From positions 23,785,614 to 23,849,613 of the forward strand of contig JARZZO010000008.1 of NCBI GenBank assembly GCA_030544215.1: 64,000 bases of DNA, written 5' to 3'. Of this stretch, positions 1 to 10,253 are shown in pieces (the stretch's first letter is position 1; the number at the start of each line of letters is the position of its first letter). The position numbers were made by a program, and so were the translations under genes. Source of the DNA: Zantedeschia hybrid cultivar. Its lineage: Eukaryota; Streptophyta; Magnoliopsida; Alismatales; Araceae. The notes beneath the pieces are model-generated. The model was not told the origin of the DNA, searched no databases, and saw only the letters and a list, made by a program, of their open reading frames with translations.

Positions 1-565
1 AACGGGGTTTCCGAGTACAAGTCCATTGGCTGGAGGAGTAATTTTACATAGAAAGTACAAGGAATTTGTACATCTTTTGTGGGGGAAGACTTCCATGTGT
101 GCATCGATGTACTTTCTTGCGTCTCATCAAAAGGACATAACGAGTTTGGTCAAATTCAGGATACCATTCGGCAGTGACGTGGAAAACTTTTAGAAACTTT
201 TCAGATATATCTACTATGTGTTCTAACTCTTAGATATGAATGATATGCCTTTTTTTTAGTGTCAAAAAAAAAGAAAAGAAAGAACGAAATTTTTTTATCT
301 CCAGAAGTCGTCTTTATGTGGACATACAGTACGATTTATATACATAAAGAAACATATACATATCCCGTTTCATACATGCACTTATCACATAAAATGTTTA
401 AGATGCCATACAAGTATATGTATACGGCCTTAGTGAAGACTGAACAGTTGAACCAAACTTTTGCCCCACCATACATTTACTAGCCGTACGTGGAGAAATG
501 ATCATCCTCCCCTAGTTGCTCTTTGTGATTATGATGTTGGTGATGATGAGAGAGAGAGAGAGAAC
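1..565 (-). other. MYB intron 2 (partial)
   Basis: This stretch follows the exon 2 donor on the minus strand and holds no R3 remainder (no WSLIAGRLPGRTDNEI-like coding on either strand). It is AT-rich, with a short GA run at about 548-563 next to the splice donor. It is read as the second intron of the MYB gene continuing past base 1. Confidence 0.6.
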
Positions 566-978
566 CTGTTTCCAAGCAGTTTGTGGAGTCTGATGATGAG
601 GTCCTCCTCCTGCTCTGATATGTTGCCTCTCTTGATGTCAGGCCTGAGATAGTTCAGCCAGCGCAGTCGGCAGCTCTTCCCGCATTTGTTTAGACCTGCT
701 TTCCGTATCCACGGACATGTGAAGGTGAACGCTAAGCTTTAGTAGGTTGTGGAATCCTAGGGGCATTCGGTTAGCCAACTGGAGAAATTGAGGACGTAAA
801 CATATAAACGACAATTGGAAAGCGTATATGTTAGGATATCCGCACCAGCTCTCTTTGGGAGGTTCCTCCACTTGCCCTCTCCATGGCTTCGCATGTAGGA
901 GACCAGGATCTCGTCCTCCTCGGCCGTCCATGCTCCCCTGTTGAGCCCTTCCTTGGGACAGCATGGGTTCCTTCCCAT
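566..978 (-). CDS. R2R3-MYB transcription factor, exons 1-2 (3' part beyond window)
   Basis: This is the N-terminal half of an R2R3-MYB DNA-binding transcription factor that acts in the nucleus. Exon 1 runs 978-846 and starts with the typical MGR-PCC N-terminus, then the R2 helices with spaced tryptophans (W17, W37). It ends GCTG with the intron GT at 845-844. Exon 2 is 695-566, preceded by AAAGCAG, exactly the 130 bp usual for the family, and encodes the CGKSCRLRWLNYLRPDIKRG signature and the start of R3. Its end reads EDLIIRLHKLLGNR, which fits the beginning of the [D/E]Lx2[R/K]x3Lx6Lx3R signature for binding R/B-type bHLH proteins. A donor GT follows at 565-564. Exon 3, carrying the rest of R3 and the regulatory C-terminus, is not found in 1-565, so the gene leaves the window or is truncated. 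The sequence resembles C1/TT2-type regulators of flavonoid genes; the exact subgroup is uncertain. Confidence 0.9.
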
Positions 979-1100
979 CCCTCCCCTTCTCTCCCTCTCT
1001 CTCCTTCCCCCTTACCACACCGTCCTCCCTGTCTATCTATCTCTCCCTACCTACATGACTTCTGAGACAAGAGTGAGAGCTATGAGTAGCTGGCCTTTCT

Positions 1101-1108
1101 TATTATAG
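1101..1108 (-). promoter_or_regulatory. TATA box of the MYB gene
   Basis: The minus strand reads CTATAATA about 125 bp upstream of the MYB start codon at 978. The leader between them is pyrimidine-rich. The box lies only 30 bp from the inner edge of the MITE at 1138-1340. The assignment rests on position only. Confidence 0.5.
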
Positions 1109-1137
1109 TCCCTTTCCTCAACTCCCACAGGGTTTTA

Positions 1138-1340
1138 GAGTCCGGATCCTCTACTGTCCTCGTTGGAACGTAGAAGCTGTCCTCGTTGGACCGTAGAAGG
1201 TCAGTACTCACTAGAGGAGGGGGCGGAAGTTAATGCAGGGGAGCCCAGACATGGTGTTTTTCTTTCTTTTTTTTTCCCCCCCTCCCCCAGTGAACACTGA
1301 CCCTCTATGGTCCAACGAGGACCGCAGAGGATCCGGACAC
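1138..1340. mobile_element. hAT-like MITE with 8-bp TSD in the MYB promoter
   Basis: The 203-bp foldback element is bounded by direct repeats GGGTTTTA at 1130-1137 and 1341-1348. Terminal inverted repeats begin GAGTCCGGATCCTCT on the left and GTGTCCGGATCCTCT on the right. The arms pair for about 55 bp around a T-rich loop. The left arm carries an internal duplication of a GTCCTCGTTGGA unit (about 1155-1200). An 8-bp TSD fits the hAT superfamily. It has no coding capacity. Confidence 0.75.
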
Positions 1341-1471
1341 GGGTTTTACGTCCCTGGGAGACCATCTCAATCGTGGTAACTTGTCATACCTTAACAGGAG
1401 AGATAAATCCACAGGGGGGAGAAGTGGCCGCAGCCGCCAGCCCCCAAAAGCGGCCGCCACTCATTCACTTT

Positions 1472-1702
1472 TTGTTCTCGGTGGCAGGCGGCTGTAACCC
1501 TCGACATGTTTAAGATTTTTAGTATACGAAAACTGATGTGGTTTTTTTTTTTTTTTTTTTTTTTTGTGTGACATTCAAACATCTTACGATTTGTTCTCGG
1601 TGGCAGGCGGCTGTAACCCTCGGCATGTTTAAGATTTTTAGTATACGAAAACTGATGTGGTTTTTTTTTTTTTTTTAGGTGACATTCAAACATCTTACGA
1701 TT
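1472..1702. repeat. Two tandem 119-bp units with poly(T) tracts
   Basis: Copy 1 (1472-1590) and copy 2 (1591-about 1702) both start TTGTTCTCGGTGGCAGGCGG and end in a poly(T) run followed by GACATTCAAACATCTTACGA. The poly(T) is 24-25 bases in copy 1 and about 14 in copy 2. On the minus strand each unit reads as a 3' tail plus poly(A). The array looks like a duplication of the 3' end and flank of the retroposon-like stretch at 1661-2890. Confidence 0.8.
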
Positions 1703-2890
1703 ATATGTTAAAACATAGAGAGAAGTATTTAACGTTTACAAGAGAGCTTGACAAACAAAGGGTGACATGAAAAGAGAAACAATGGATACAAATTAAGATC
1801 ATACATAGGTTGGTTGATGGGATGTGCATCAGAACGGATACAATAGCTAGGACCAAAGGGTAAAGCCCATGCAGCACAACAGTAAGGACCAAAGGTCGCA
1901 CGAGTGAATAACACCAGAGAAACGCCATGAACACCAAGCTGAGGGAAGAGAGAAAGCTTCCATGGAGATGCCGATGCGCAAAGGTCAGAATAGCTGCTTC
2001 TTTAGAGCAGTTGAAAGAATGGCAGGTTTGGAGACGTATGTCAACGGAAACATACGGAATAAACACAGGAACACGAACCTCCACTATAAACTCCAAGAAC
2101 CCATCTTGGAACCTTGATGAAGCTGGGTGCCAGAAAAGCAAACAAATCACCATAGCACCGAATCTCTGGGGCAGAACCAACATAAAAACCCAAGGCACTA
2201 CGAAGCTACTAATGAAGTACACACCAAGCTAGCAAGCAGAGAGCAACATATGATCTTGTTATGGTCACTGAGTGGCACCTCCAGTAAGGCTTCGAACCAA
2301 AAAGAGGGTGACCAGGCAAAAAGGAGAAAACATGATGACAGGAGACGCAAGGGGGAGGGTGAAAATGAGGGTGAGCGGAAGGTGAAGGGAAGGGAAGGAG
2401 CTGAGGGCGGGCACATTGAAGGAGGAGGAGGGGCACAAAGGGAGGGTGAGGAGGATGGGCGGGTTGGAGAGATGAAGGGATGGAGCAGACGGTGGGCACA
2501 TAGAAGGAGGAGGAGGGGCGGCACGAAGGATGGTAGGTGGCTAGGAGGGTGGCCTAAGCGGCGAGGAAGAACGCAAGGGAGATGGATTTGGGGAGGGGGG
2601 GGGTGAGCAGGAAACGAAGGCGGCAAAGGAGAAAATGAAGAACAGAAAGTAGAGAAGGTAGCAAGGCTGTCGACAAGAAGAACCAGATGGCAGAGGGATT
2701 GAAAAGAGAAAAGGGGCGGGCTAGGAAGTAGAGGAACGAGGAAGTAGAAAAAATAAAACCAGAGAGAAAGACGAGAGGAAGAGCGGATGGAGGAGGGGGT
2801 AGGGGATCACTCGGAGGCCTCCCCCCCAAACCAAGAAAAAGAACCGCCGCCGCGAAGGGAGACGGGGTATCCGCCATCGCTGAGGGAGGT
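1661..2890 (-). mobile_element. Retroposon-like stretch with poly(A) tail, unclassified
   Basis: Read on the minus strand this begins in a GC- and CT-rich leader (about 2890-2320, almost all pyrimidine), passes through sequence with a 173-codon open frame (2222-1701) of hydrophobic, unrecognised composition, and ends in CACCT plus poly(A) at about 1676-1661. The layout resembles a LINE or processed-transcript insertion. No reverse transcriptase motif is visible and no flanking TSD was found, so the class is open. An ATG in good context at 2877 opens a 107-codon frame, but nothing in it is recognisable. Confidence 0.35.
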
Positions 2891-3033
2891 GAGTGTGAGT
2901 GCTCAAATTGGGTGTGTGATTATCATGAAAATTATATTGTTTATGGGACAAATAAGCCTATTAAAACTAAGTGAATGTGATCGTCAGAAACTTTTAACTA
3001 AAAAGTTCTAAAAGAAAAAGTTTGATCGCCTAC

Positions 3034-3199
3034 CTGTTTTGGATGTGGGAGATGTTGAAGTCTTTGATTCCCCTCCTTCAGCCAGCTGAAGAAAGAGAGC
3101 CCTTCTGACTTTGTTCTTGTTTTGACTGCTTATCAAACTTTGAGGATCATCCAGATTCCTTTTTTTTATTGATTCTCTCATCTTGATCTCCTTTTGTAC
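3034..3199 (-). pseudogene. Orphan coding exon of an unrecognised plant gene
   Basis: A 166-bp minus-strand segment is bounded by an acceptor-like TCGTAAG before 3199 and a donor CAG/GTAGG after 3034. It reads open for 55 codons with a strongly charged, coding-like composition (VQKEIKMRESIKKR, then NKVRRALFLQLAEGG, then a Ser/Thr-rich tail). No matching upstream or downstream exon was found nearby, and the solo LTR at 3361-4224 sits just upstream of it. I do not recognise the family. It may be a relic of a larger gene or a captured exon. Confidence 0.35.
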
Positions 3200-3360
3200 C
3201 TTACGAGAAAGTAGAAAGGAAGAGAGAGCTATGAGAACTCAGGCAGAAGTAGTATCCATTCAAGTAGAAATTCTAATCATGCAATTTAAACAAAGAACTC
3301 ACTAGTTTGCTTGTCTTTTAAACTCCTTTAAAACATGGATTGGAAAAGAATGCTAGTGAG

Positions 3361-4224
3361 TGTGTGTTACATGGAGTGATGTGATGAAAATGTGATCTTG
3401 AACTAATGTGATAAAAATGTGAGAATGATGCATAAATTAATTAGGAACTAAGCGGGATGGCCCCTGGAAAGCCTTGGTCTTGAAAGGATCTTGAATGGAC
3501 GAAAAAGCGATGAAGAAATGATACAGACTCCTGGAAATAGCAACACTTCGATCCTTCAGGGTTTGGACGTCGTCGCCAAGATTCTTTGCTCAATTTTCAC
3601 TCAATCGCTATCATCACTTTAACCACCAATAATCACTTTCACAAATAATCACTCTCACTAATAATCACTAACTTTTTAATGACCAAGAGGCTGGGTATTT
3701 ATAGGCTTTACATCCGTGGTTATTAATGGATTGACATGAAGTATTTTGAAGTTTATTCCACTAACAAACAGATAAACACAGATTAATTCATCATTATATG
3801 TAATTATCTAACACGCGTCGCCCAATGAAGACACCTTTTATACTGATTAAGATAAGGATAAACATCCGAAAAAAGAGACAGAAATAGCTTAGGAGACCTA
3901 AATAGCGTCGTGCCTGGCAGACATCTTTTAACTAATTAATCAATTAATTAAAATTCAAATTTAAATATCAAAATAGGAATAAACTATAAATGGCGGCTAC
4001 ACATGTAGACGTCTTTTAGACTTCTTCATATTTTAATTAAAATTTAAATTAAAATCAATTTAATTAATTAACTTAAATTATGTATGTCTGACCCGATACT
4101 ATTTAGATAATTAATTCAGAAAGATTAATAAAAATTAACCAATGGTTAAATATCAGATCATTCTGAGGCATTATTATATGATATGAAATTTACTCAAAAT
4201 GATGTCAAAATTAACGTGTCTACA
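3361..4224 (-). mobile_element. Solo LTR, 5-bp TSD GTGAG
   Basis: The 864-bp element is framed by GTGAG at 3356-3360 and 4225-4229. On the plus strand it begins TGTGTGTTAC and ends GTGTCTACA, and on the minus strand it begins TGTAGACACG, so it has TG...CA ends. A TATA box CCTATAAATA lies at 3696-3705 on the minus strand, giving the orientation. No internal retroelement sequence adjoins it, so it is a solo LTR left by recombination. The superfamily cannot be set without the body. Confidence 0.75.
3696..3705 (-). promoter_or_regulatory. TATA box inside the solo LTR
   Basis: CCTATAAATA on the minus strand, followed downstream by an A/T-rich leader with repeated GTGATTATT-type units (about 3680-3615). 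It is the likely U3 promoter of the LTR at 3361-4224. Confidence 0.5.
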
Positions 4225-4309
4225 GTGAGGTATTTTTAATCACACATTTTATATAACTTTGTTCTGATTTGTGTTCGAAATTTCTTATGCCACTTTGTTT
4301 ACTCTAGGA

Positions 4310-4358
4310 GTGCGCGCTTCAAGCATCAGGGTCAATCAATGGTAAGACCACTGATGAG
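4310..4358 (+). mobile_element. 5' part of a tRNA-derived SINE (interrupted)
   Basis: The segment contains AATGGTAAGACCACTGATGAG, like the A-box part of plant SINEs. After the inserted hAT element the sequence resumes with GATGAGCATC and reaches a perfect B box GGTTCAAGTCC at 5931-5941. Joined, the two parts give a tRNA-like head of ordinary length. The A box is weak, so the class is inferred mainly from the B box and spacing. Confidence 0.45.
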
Positions 4359-5884
4359 TAGGGGTGTAAACAGGTCGGGTTCAGATCGGATCATATAGAA
4401 TCCGAAATATGACCTGGAATATTTAGAACCAGTCTGGATTCGAATCCGAAAATTTAAGTCAGATCGGATCGGATCGGATCCGGATCATCAAATAATACTC
4501 ACCCCACCCGTCGCAGCAATTCTCCGCCAACGCCTACCTGGGCCCCGCCTTCAACGCTTGTGCCGGCGCCACATCCATGTCTGGCAGCAGCGGCTCCGTA
4601 GATATCGACTCCTCCCTACTCCGCTACACCCACCCCCACCCATTCTCCTCCTCTTCCTCCTTGTCGGACGAGTGCCCCCTCCACCCCTAGTTCCTACACC
4701 AACACTCCTTGCTGGGGTACTCCTCGGCCTCGCCGCTGTCGCCTATGGGGAGAGCCCAGACCCCGTCGCTGAGGTACCCCTCGCTCTACCGCACATCGGG
4801 GAGGGACGCCGTGATGCAGGACGGCGTGCTGGTGATCAACGATGGCCTCCGGCGAGACAATAGACGCGTGGGTGGCGTCGCCACCCCCAAGCGCTACCTG
4901 GACTTTAACTCCTACTTAGTCGCCCGCAGGTAAGGCGGCAACAACAATAACAGGTATAGCAGCCATCCCCAATGCCACCGTAGCTACGACCAGTGATCCA
5001 CTACTCCAAACCATCGCCGCTCATCTCCTCGAGTCCCCACTGTCGGCACCACAACCTGCTTACCAGCTCCACCCCCACCACCAGCATCAGCGGCCCAAGG
5101 ATTACCGTCACCAGTAGCAACAACCATAACTACAGATGCAACAAACCCAGAGCCTTATCTAGTCACTATTGGGCCGCAGCGCCGCTCGCAAGTCCGCCCT
5201 CCCCCCTGTCCCCTCCCCCGGCGCCTCCCGCTGCCACTAAGCTGGCACCACCACCGCGAAAATCGTGGCCTTCCCATCCGGCGCCTCCAGGAAACCCGTG
5301 TGTCTCCATGCGCGATCTGTCGCCCGCACCATCCAGGCATGTTTCCACCTCTACCTCGTTTGGAGGTCGCGGGCCCTCCGCCACCTAAAGCACCTCGCCG
5401 CCGTCAGATCCCATGTCACCGCCATCAAGTCCTCTCTCTCCAAAGATTAATGCAGAAAAAGGCGACATCTTTTGATTGATTTATCGCCTGGTCTTTTGTG
5501 TTTTTGACCTCGCGGAGTACATATCCGATGATCCGAGAACGGAAGAGGTCGATCAGCCACGACCTGGAGCGGCTGCTGGAGTTTGCTGACGGGGTCTTAC
5601 AAAAAGACACGAGCTGTTCCCAGAATCCATGGAAATGATGGAGAAAGGAGTCAATCCGGTGGCGGTCGCCGAGGAACCAGGCTCGACGGCAGCGACGGCA
5701 AGGTAGGTGGGAACCTAAGATCCCTAATTCTCACATTTCGGACTTTAGGAGATCCAAAATCCAGTCGGTAATGCAACCCGTAGTTGACCCACGATTTTCT
5801 GTTCGGATCAAACTTGCTCCGAATGTAGTTGAGCATGTCGGGTTCGAATCAAGTTTCGGATCTTAGGATCCGTTGACACCCCTA
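4359..5884 (+). mobile_element. hAT-type element carrying a captured gene (Pack-hAT-like)
   Basis: The 1,526-bp element has termini TAGGGGTGTAAAC (4359) and, inverted, TAGGGGTGTCAACG (ending 5884). The flanking 8-bp TSD is CTGATGAG (4351-4358) and TTGATGAG (5885-5892), 7 of 8 identical. Subterminal regions are rich in GGATCGGATC and TCGGATC motifs, as in plant hAT MITEs. The GC-rich interior (about 4500-5710) is unlike the ends and encodes a decayed BAG-domain gene. No transposase is present, so it is non-autonomous. Confidence 0.8.
4500..5710 (+). pseudogene. BAG-domain co-chaperone pseudogene fragment inside hAT element
   Basis: Broken plus-strand frames encode a plant BAG (Bcl-2-associated athanogene) family regulator, a class that binds HSP70 and, when an IQ motif precedes the BAG domain, calmodulin. 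A region near 4709-4930 reads RYPSLYRTSGRDAV and DFNSYLVARR. The frame 5265-5450 reads ARTIQACFHLYLVWRSRAL, an IQ motif running into BAG helix 1 (HLKHLAAVRSHVTAIKSSLS). The last BAG helix appears in another frame at about 5525-5600 (MIRERKRSISHDLERLLEF). Stops at several points and frame changes show it is not functional. It most resembles BAG8-type plant proteins. The intact parent is not in this window. Confidence 0.7.
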
Positions 5885-6100
5885 TTGATGAGCATCTATA
5901 CTATTTGGAGATGTACCAAGGTTCAAGTCCTATTATATTTATTTATATTCTCCTGAATGTGGGGATGTTTCATGCGATTACTTTCCTCAACGGTCGAATT
6001 GACTTGAAATAGACATCTAATATGTGCGATAGTGATGTTGACTATAGATAAAATCTTATACACTTGAATAGTACTTGCGAGATTCAAATAAGTATTCTAA
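5885..6100 (+). mobile_element. 3' part of the interrupted SINE, with B box
   Basis: This continues the element begun at 4310-4358 after the hAT insertion. It holds GGTTCAAGTCC at 5931-5941, a consensus RNA polymerase III B box, then an AT-rich body. The 3' end is not clear; the limit given is approximate. Confidence 0.4.
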
Positions 6101-6489
6101 ATATTGGACCGAGCCATTCGGTTAACTGGGAAAAAAAAATTGATTGTCTTCTTAGTCCGGTTCAGCCAAATATCATCATCCTTTAAAAAATCATAGAACT
6201 AACTAAAAATTAGGATTTTCAGTGGGCCGGGCCGCGGGCTTCCGAGCTGGGTCAGATGCGGGCTTCATTTCGGGCCGATACTCTGTGCCTGCGGACCAAG
6301 GTTGGGCTTAGCACACCAGCCCGGCAACTCGAGCCAGATCCCTCTCTCGCAATCGTAGGCCCTGCTTCCCCAAATGCTTCCTTGTCTCCAAATGCTTCCT
6401 TGTGATGACCCCAAGCACCAAACCAGCAAGGTGGTTGACGATGGCGTCCGCGCCCTTCTCCCCGAACCCCAACTCGGGGGGGATGACCA

Positions 6490-8040
6490 TGTTAGTATTA
6501 GATGGTCTCAAAGCCAATCCGATACTCTGTACTTATTCAGATTATTAATAAATGGCAATAATTCATTGTGTGTAATTATTTCGATCTGTGTTTATCGTAT
6601 CACGATGAAGTCCATGAACATGTGCAACAGTCTTCGGATTATGATGAGATCATAATTACGGGACCGAAGACTTATAAACACATGTTCTTAATTGTTCCTA
6701 GTCATAGGATGTTTGAGATAGGACATCGAACATCCGGATAGACTAGTATAGGTTACTTCAGCTCATATGATGAGGGTGATTGATCCCATAAGTCACTTGT
6801 GTGGAGACACTATGCTGAACCTATAGGTACTCATTGGTGAATGAATTCACTGAACTGATCCGACTATGAATCGCTGGATGGTAATCACCTCACTGTTAAC
6901 CAGTTCGATTCATTTGTCACGGTTGCGTGGATGATCCTTGGACCTGAGACTCCAAAGATATCTTGTTGGTAGGTTTCTGAGCTTTGACCTTGGCGAACGA
7001 ATCTCTAACCATGGGTTATCAATAAGTCAAGTGATCGGGTTCAGGGAAATGCCCTCGAAGGTAATTGTGTGTTCAATACGGGATCATCCGCTCTCGGTTG
7101 TTTGAGAGAGAATGTTCCGGGAATGATGCGCTTAAAGTCCCTGGCCAGGGCGGACTCTGCAATCGATAAGGAGTTATCGGATTCAGATTAGCGGCATCTG
7201 ATTCAAGTGAATCGACCAAATAGGGTTTAACAGTAAACCATACCCTAGGTCAATTCGGGAACATTGCACGGATGAAGGATTATATCCGCGCGCTAACCGA
7301 TGACAAAAGGGTTCCAATAGAGGGTTGATATACCCCAGTGCCATCTAGGATCACGCGATGTTGCTTGGCATCCAACGTGATCGGCAGTCCGTCCGAATTT
7401 ATTGTTGGACATTAAATTCGGCTGATTAATTGAATATAAGGATATTAATTAATTCAGTGGGTCAGTAAAGGGTTACTGGACTTAATGGGATATTAACTGG
7501 ACTGGTATTTGGGCCTAGAGGGTCACACGCAAATAGTTTTCAAGTCGATGGATAATCCGACAGGATTTTGGATAAGTCTGGGTTTTTATGAAAAACCGCA
7601 AACTAACTTCTTATAAAAGAACGGATTCTACGTCCGGGGCCAGCAACCCTGACCTAGCCGTCATTCGTTCTTCCCCACTTTCTCTCTCCTCTGGGCGTGC
7701 GGTTCCCAACTGCTCCACCTTCCGTTCGACGGGGATTCCGAATCCGCATGTCGCGGCGGATTACGCGCAGTCAGACGGGTTCTTCGAACGCCGCAACGAG
7801 CGAGGAAACGAGGACGATCCATCGCGAGGAGAACCGCGTGGATACCGCTAGAGGTCGGGCATCTGCGTGACTTGCGGCATCGCTCTGATGGAACCGGAAA
7901 ACGAACGCGGATTCGAATCCGCGCAAGGTGAACTAGATTTTCCCCAGCTTTATTTTAATGATCTAAACGGGATGGATCTAATCCCGAACTTATTATTCCG
8001 TTGCGTTTTTCGGTCGGATCCCGACACAAGGATCCCAACA
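6490..8040 (+). mobile_element. Solo LTR copy 1, TSD GACCA
   Basis: The 1,551-bp sequence starts TGTTAGTATTAG and ends GATCCCAACA. It is flanked by GACCA at 6485-6489 and 8041-8045. It splits the second exon of the FKBP17-like pseudogene between the codons for ...ARMV and IPPEL. A TATAAAA box at 7612-7618 gives plus orientation. It is clearly related along its length to the LTR at 8710-10253 but much diverged, so the two are separate insertions and not an LTR pair. No internal retroelement sequence remains. Confidence 0.85.
7612..7618 (+). promoter_or_regulatory. TATA box of solo LTR copy 1
   Basis: TATAAAA preceded by AACTTCT, at the same relative place as TATAAAA at 9826-9832 in the sister solo LTR. 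Confidence 0.5.
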
Positions 8041-8709
8041 GACCATCCTCGCCTTCCCCCCAGCCTTCATCAACCTCAGCGGTGACTCCACCCCCTCGCA
8101 CATCCTCGTTGTGTTGGGCCTCGACCCCAGCACCAGTGCCAGCGACTTCTCCCCTTCGCCGAACGTGTCCATGAACACCTCCTCGCTGCCCTCCACCCTC
8201 CCCTTGAGGTCGATCACCACCACGTCCCCCAACCTAGCGGAAGGCCCCCCTTCCACCCGCATCTCGTAGTACCTAATGTTGTTGGGCAGCGCGACCTCTT
8301 GCCCTTTCTCAATGTCCCTGCACGAGGAGAACAGAAAAGAAGATGCATGTTATATGTGATGCAGAGGGCAGTGGCAGAAGAAGAAGTTGGTTGGGAGCGA
8401 TGGGTACGTAATTAACCTTGTATCCGCTTCTTGCCTAGAGGCTTTAAGCCGGGTCTTGATTTGCTTGGACAGGACACTGATGGCGAGGAAGCCCGCCCAG
8501 GCCAGGCCAGCGTAGATGCCGAACCTCCTACTTAGGGAGGAGGCTATCTAGGCGGTGGATTCGGGCACCGTAGTGGCGTTCGACCGAGAGGTCTGCTTGG
8601 GCTCGAAGGGGGCATCACTCCTCATCTCCCTCTTTCTCTATTGGAGATGAGGGCAGCCTTGCTCTGGCAGATTGGCACATCTTCGACATTGGCATCGCTG
8701 TAGGAGAGG

Positions 8710-10253
8710 TGTTAGTTTTAAGTGGCCTACAAGCTAATCTGACTATGTAAATCTCGTTCATTTATTAATATAATGGCATAATATTCATTATGTGTAAATC
8801 GCATTAATTATCGTTTCATAATGAAGTCCATGAATATGTGCTATAGTGATCAGATTATGATGAGATCATACTAATGAGATTGATCACTTAAACACACATA
8901 TTCTTAATCGTTCCTAGTCAGAGGAGATCCGAGAAGGACATCGGATATCCGGTTAGACTAGTACAGATTACTCCTGCTCATATGATGAGGGTGACTGATC
9001 TCATAAGTCACTTGTGTAGAGACACTAAGGCGAATCTGTAAGTGTTCATTGGAGAATGAGTTCACTGAACTGATCCGACTGAATCGCTGGATGGTATTGT
9101 ACCTCACTGTCAACCAGCTTGATTCTATTGTCGCAGTTGCGTGGATGGTCCTCGGACCTGAGACACCAAGGACACCTTGTCGGTGGACTTCTGTGCTTTG
9201 ACCTTGGTCTACGAATCTCTAGGCACGGGATTCTAAAACGTCAAGGATTGGGTACAGCGGAATACCGTTGAAAGGAATTGTGTGTCAATAAAGAATCATT
9301 CGCTCTCGGTACTTAGAGAGAGAATACTCTAGGAAGGATGCACGGGAGTCCCTGGCCAGGGCGGACGATAATATCGGGAAATGAGTTTTCCGATATTCAT
9401 CAGCGGCATCCAATCCAAGTGAGTCGACCGGTTAGGGTTTGACAGCACGCCATACCCTGAGTGTACTCGAGAGCATTGTACGAATGAAGGAATAATTATA
9501 TCCACGCGGTAACTGTCGGCGGAAAGGTTCTAAGAGTGGGTTACTTAACCCCAATACCTTCCGGATTCACGCGGTGTTGCTTGACACCCAACGTGATCGG
9601 AGGCCCGGTCGAATTCGATGTGCGACATCAATTCGATTGATTAATTAATTAATAAAGGGTTATTAATTGATTAATAAAACCAGTGAGAAGTCACTGGGTT
9701 TGTTGGGCCATTAACTGGACTAGTACTTGGGCCTAGAGGGTCACACGCAAATGATTCTCAAGGCGATGGATAAATAAGTGGGTTTTATACAAATCGGGGG
9801 TTTTTATGAAAAATCACGCGGTTAGTATAAAACATAGCGAACGGGCTGAGCAGGCCAAGCTGCTGCTAACCCTAGACACCCCTCCTCTGTTTTTCTCGTT
9901 CTCTAGCGTCTAGATAGATCTAGATCTGCTCCGCCGCTTCTCCGAATCCCGTTCGACGGGAAATCGTCCGCGCATTGCGGCGACCGGCGGAGGGTTCGTG
10001 GGCTGCGAAGAACGAGGAACGTGAGGATATCCGTCGCGAGAAGGATCGCGTGGACTTCGCTAGAGGTTGGGCACTTGCGCGGCTTGCGGTGTCGCACTGA
10101 TGGAACCGAATGGTTGCGGATTCGAATCCGCACACGGTGAGAACTTTGATTATCCAATAATTGATTTTGATATTCGAAACGGGAACAGATCGCTGTTTTA
10201 ATATTTTATTTTCCACTGCGTGATCGATCCGGAGAAACTCAAGAAATCCAACA
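8710..10253 (+). mobile_element. Solo LTR copy 2, TSD AGAGG
   Basis: The 1,544-bp sequence starts TGTTAGTTTTAAG and ends GAAATCCAACA. It is flanked by AGAGG at 8705-8709 and 10254-10258. It splits the first exon of the FKBP17-like pseudogene. A TATAAAA box lies at 9826-9832. It shares many blocks with copy 1, such as CATATGATGAGGGTGA, GTCCCTGGCCAGGGCGGA and GGGCCTAGAGGGTCACACGC, and a palindrome GCGGATTCGAATCCGC at 10116-10131. The superfamily is unassigned without coding sequence. Confidence 0.85.

Noticed and set aside
7588..7851. 87-codon frame inside solo LTR copy 1
   Set aside because: It lies just after the LTR TATA box, has no domain, and is not kept in the sister LTR.
6490..10253. 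The two related 1.5-kb repeats as 5' and 3' LTRs of one element
   Set aside because: They are strongly diverged, each has its own TSD, and host FKBP17 sequence lies between them.
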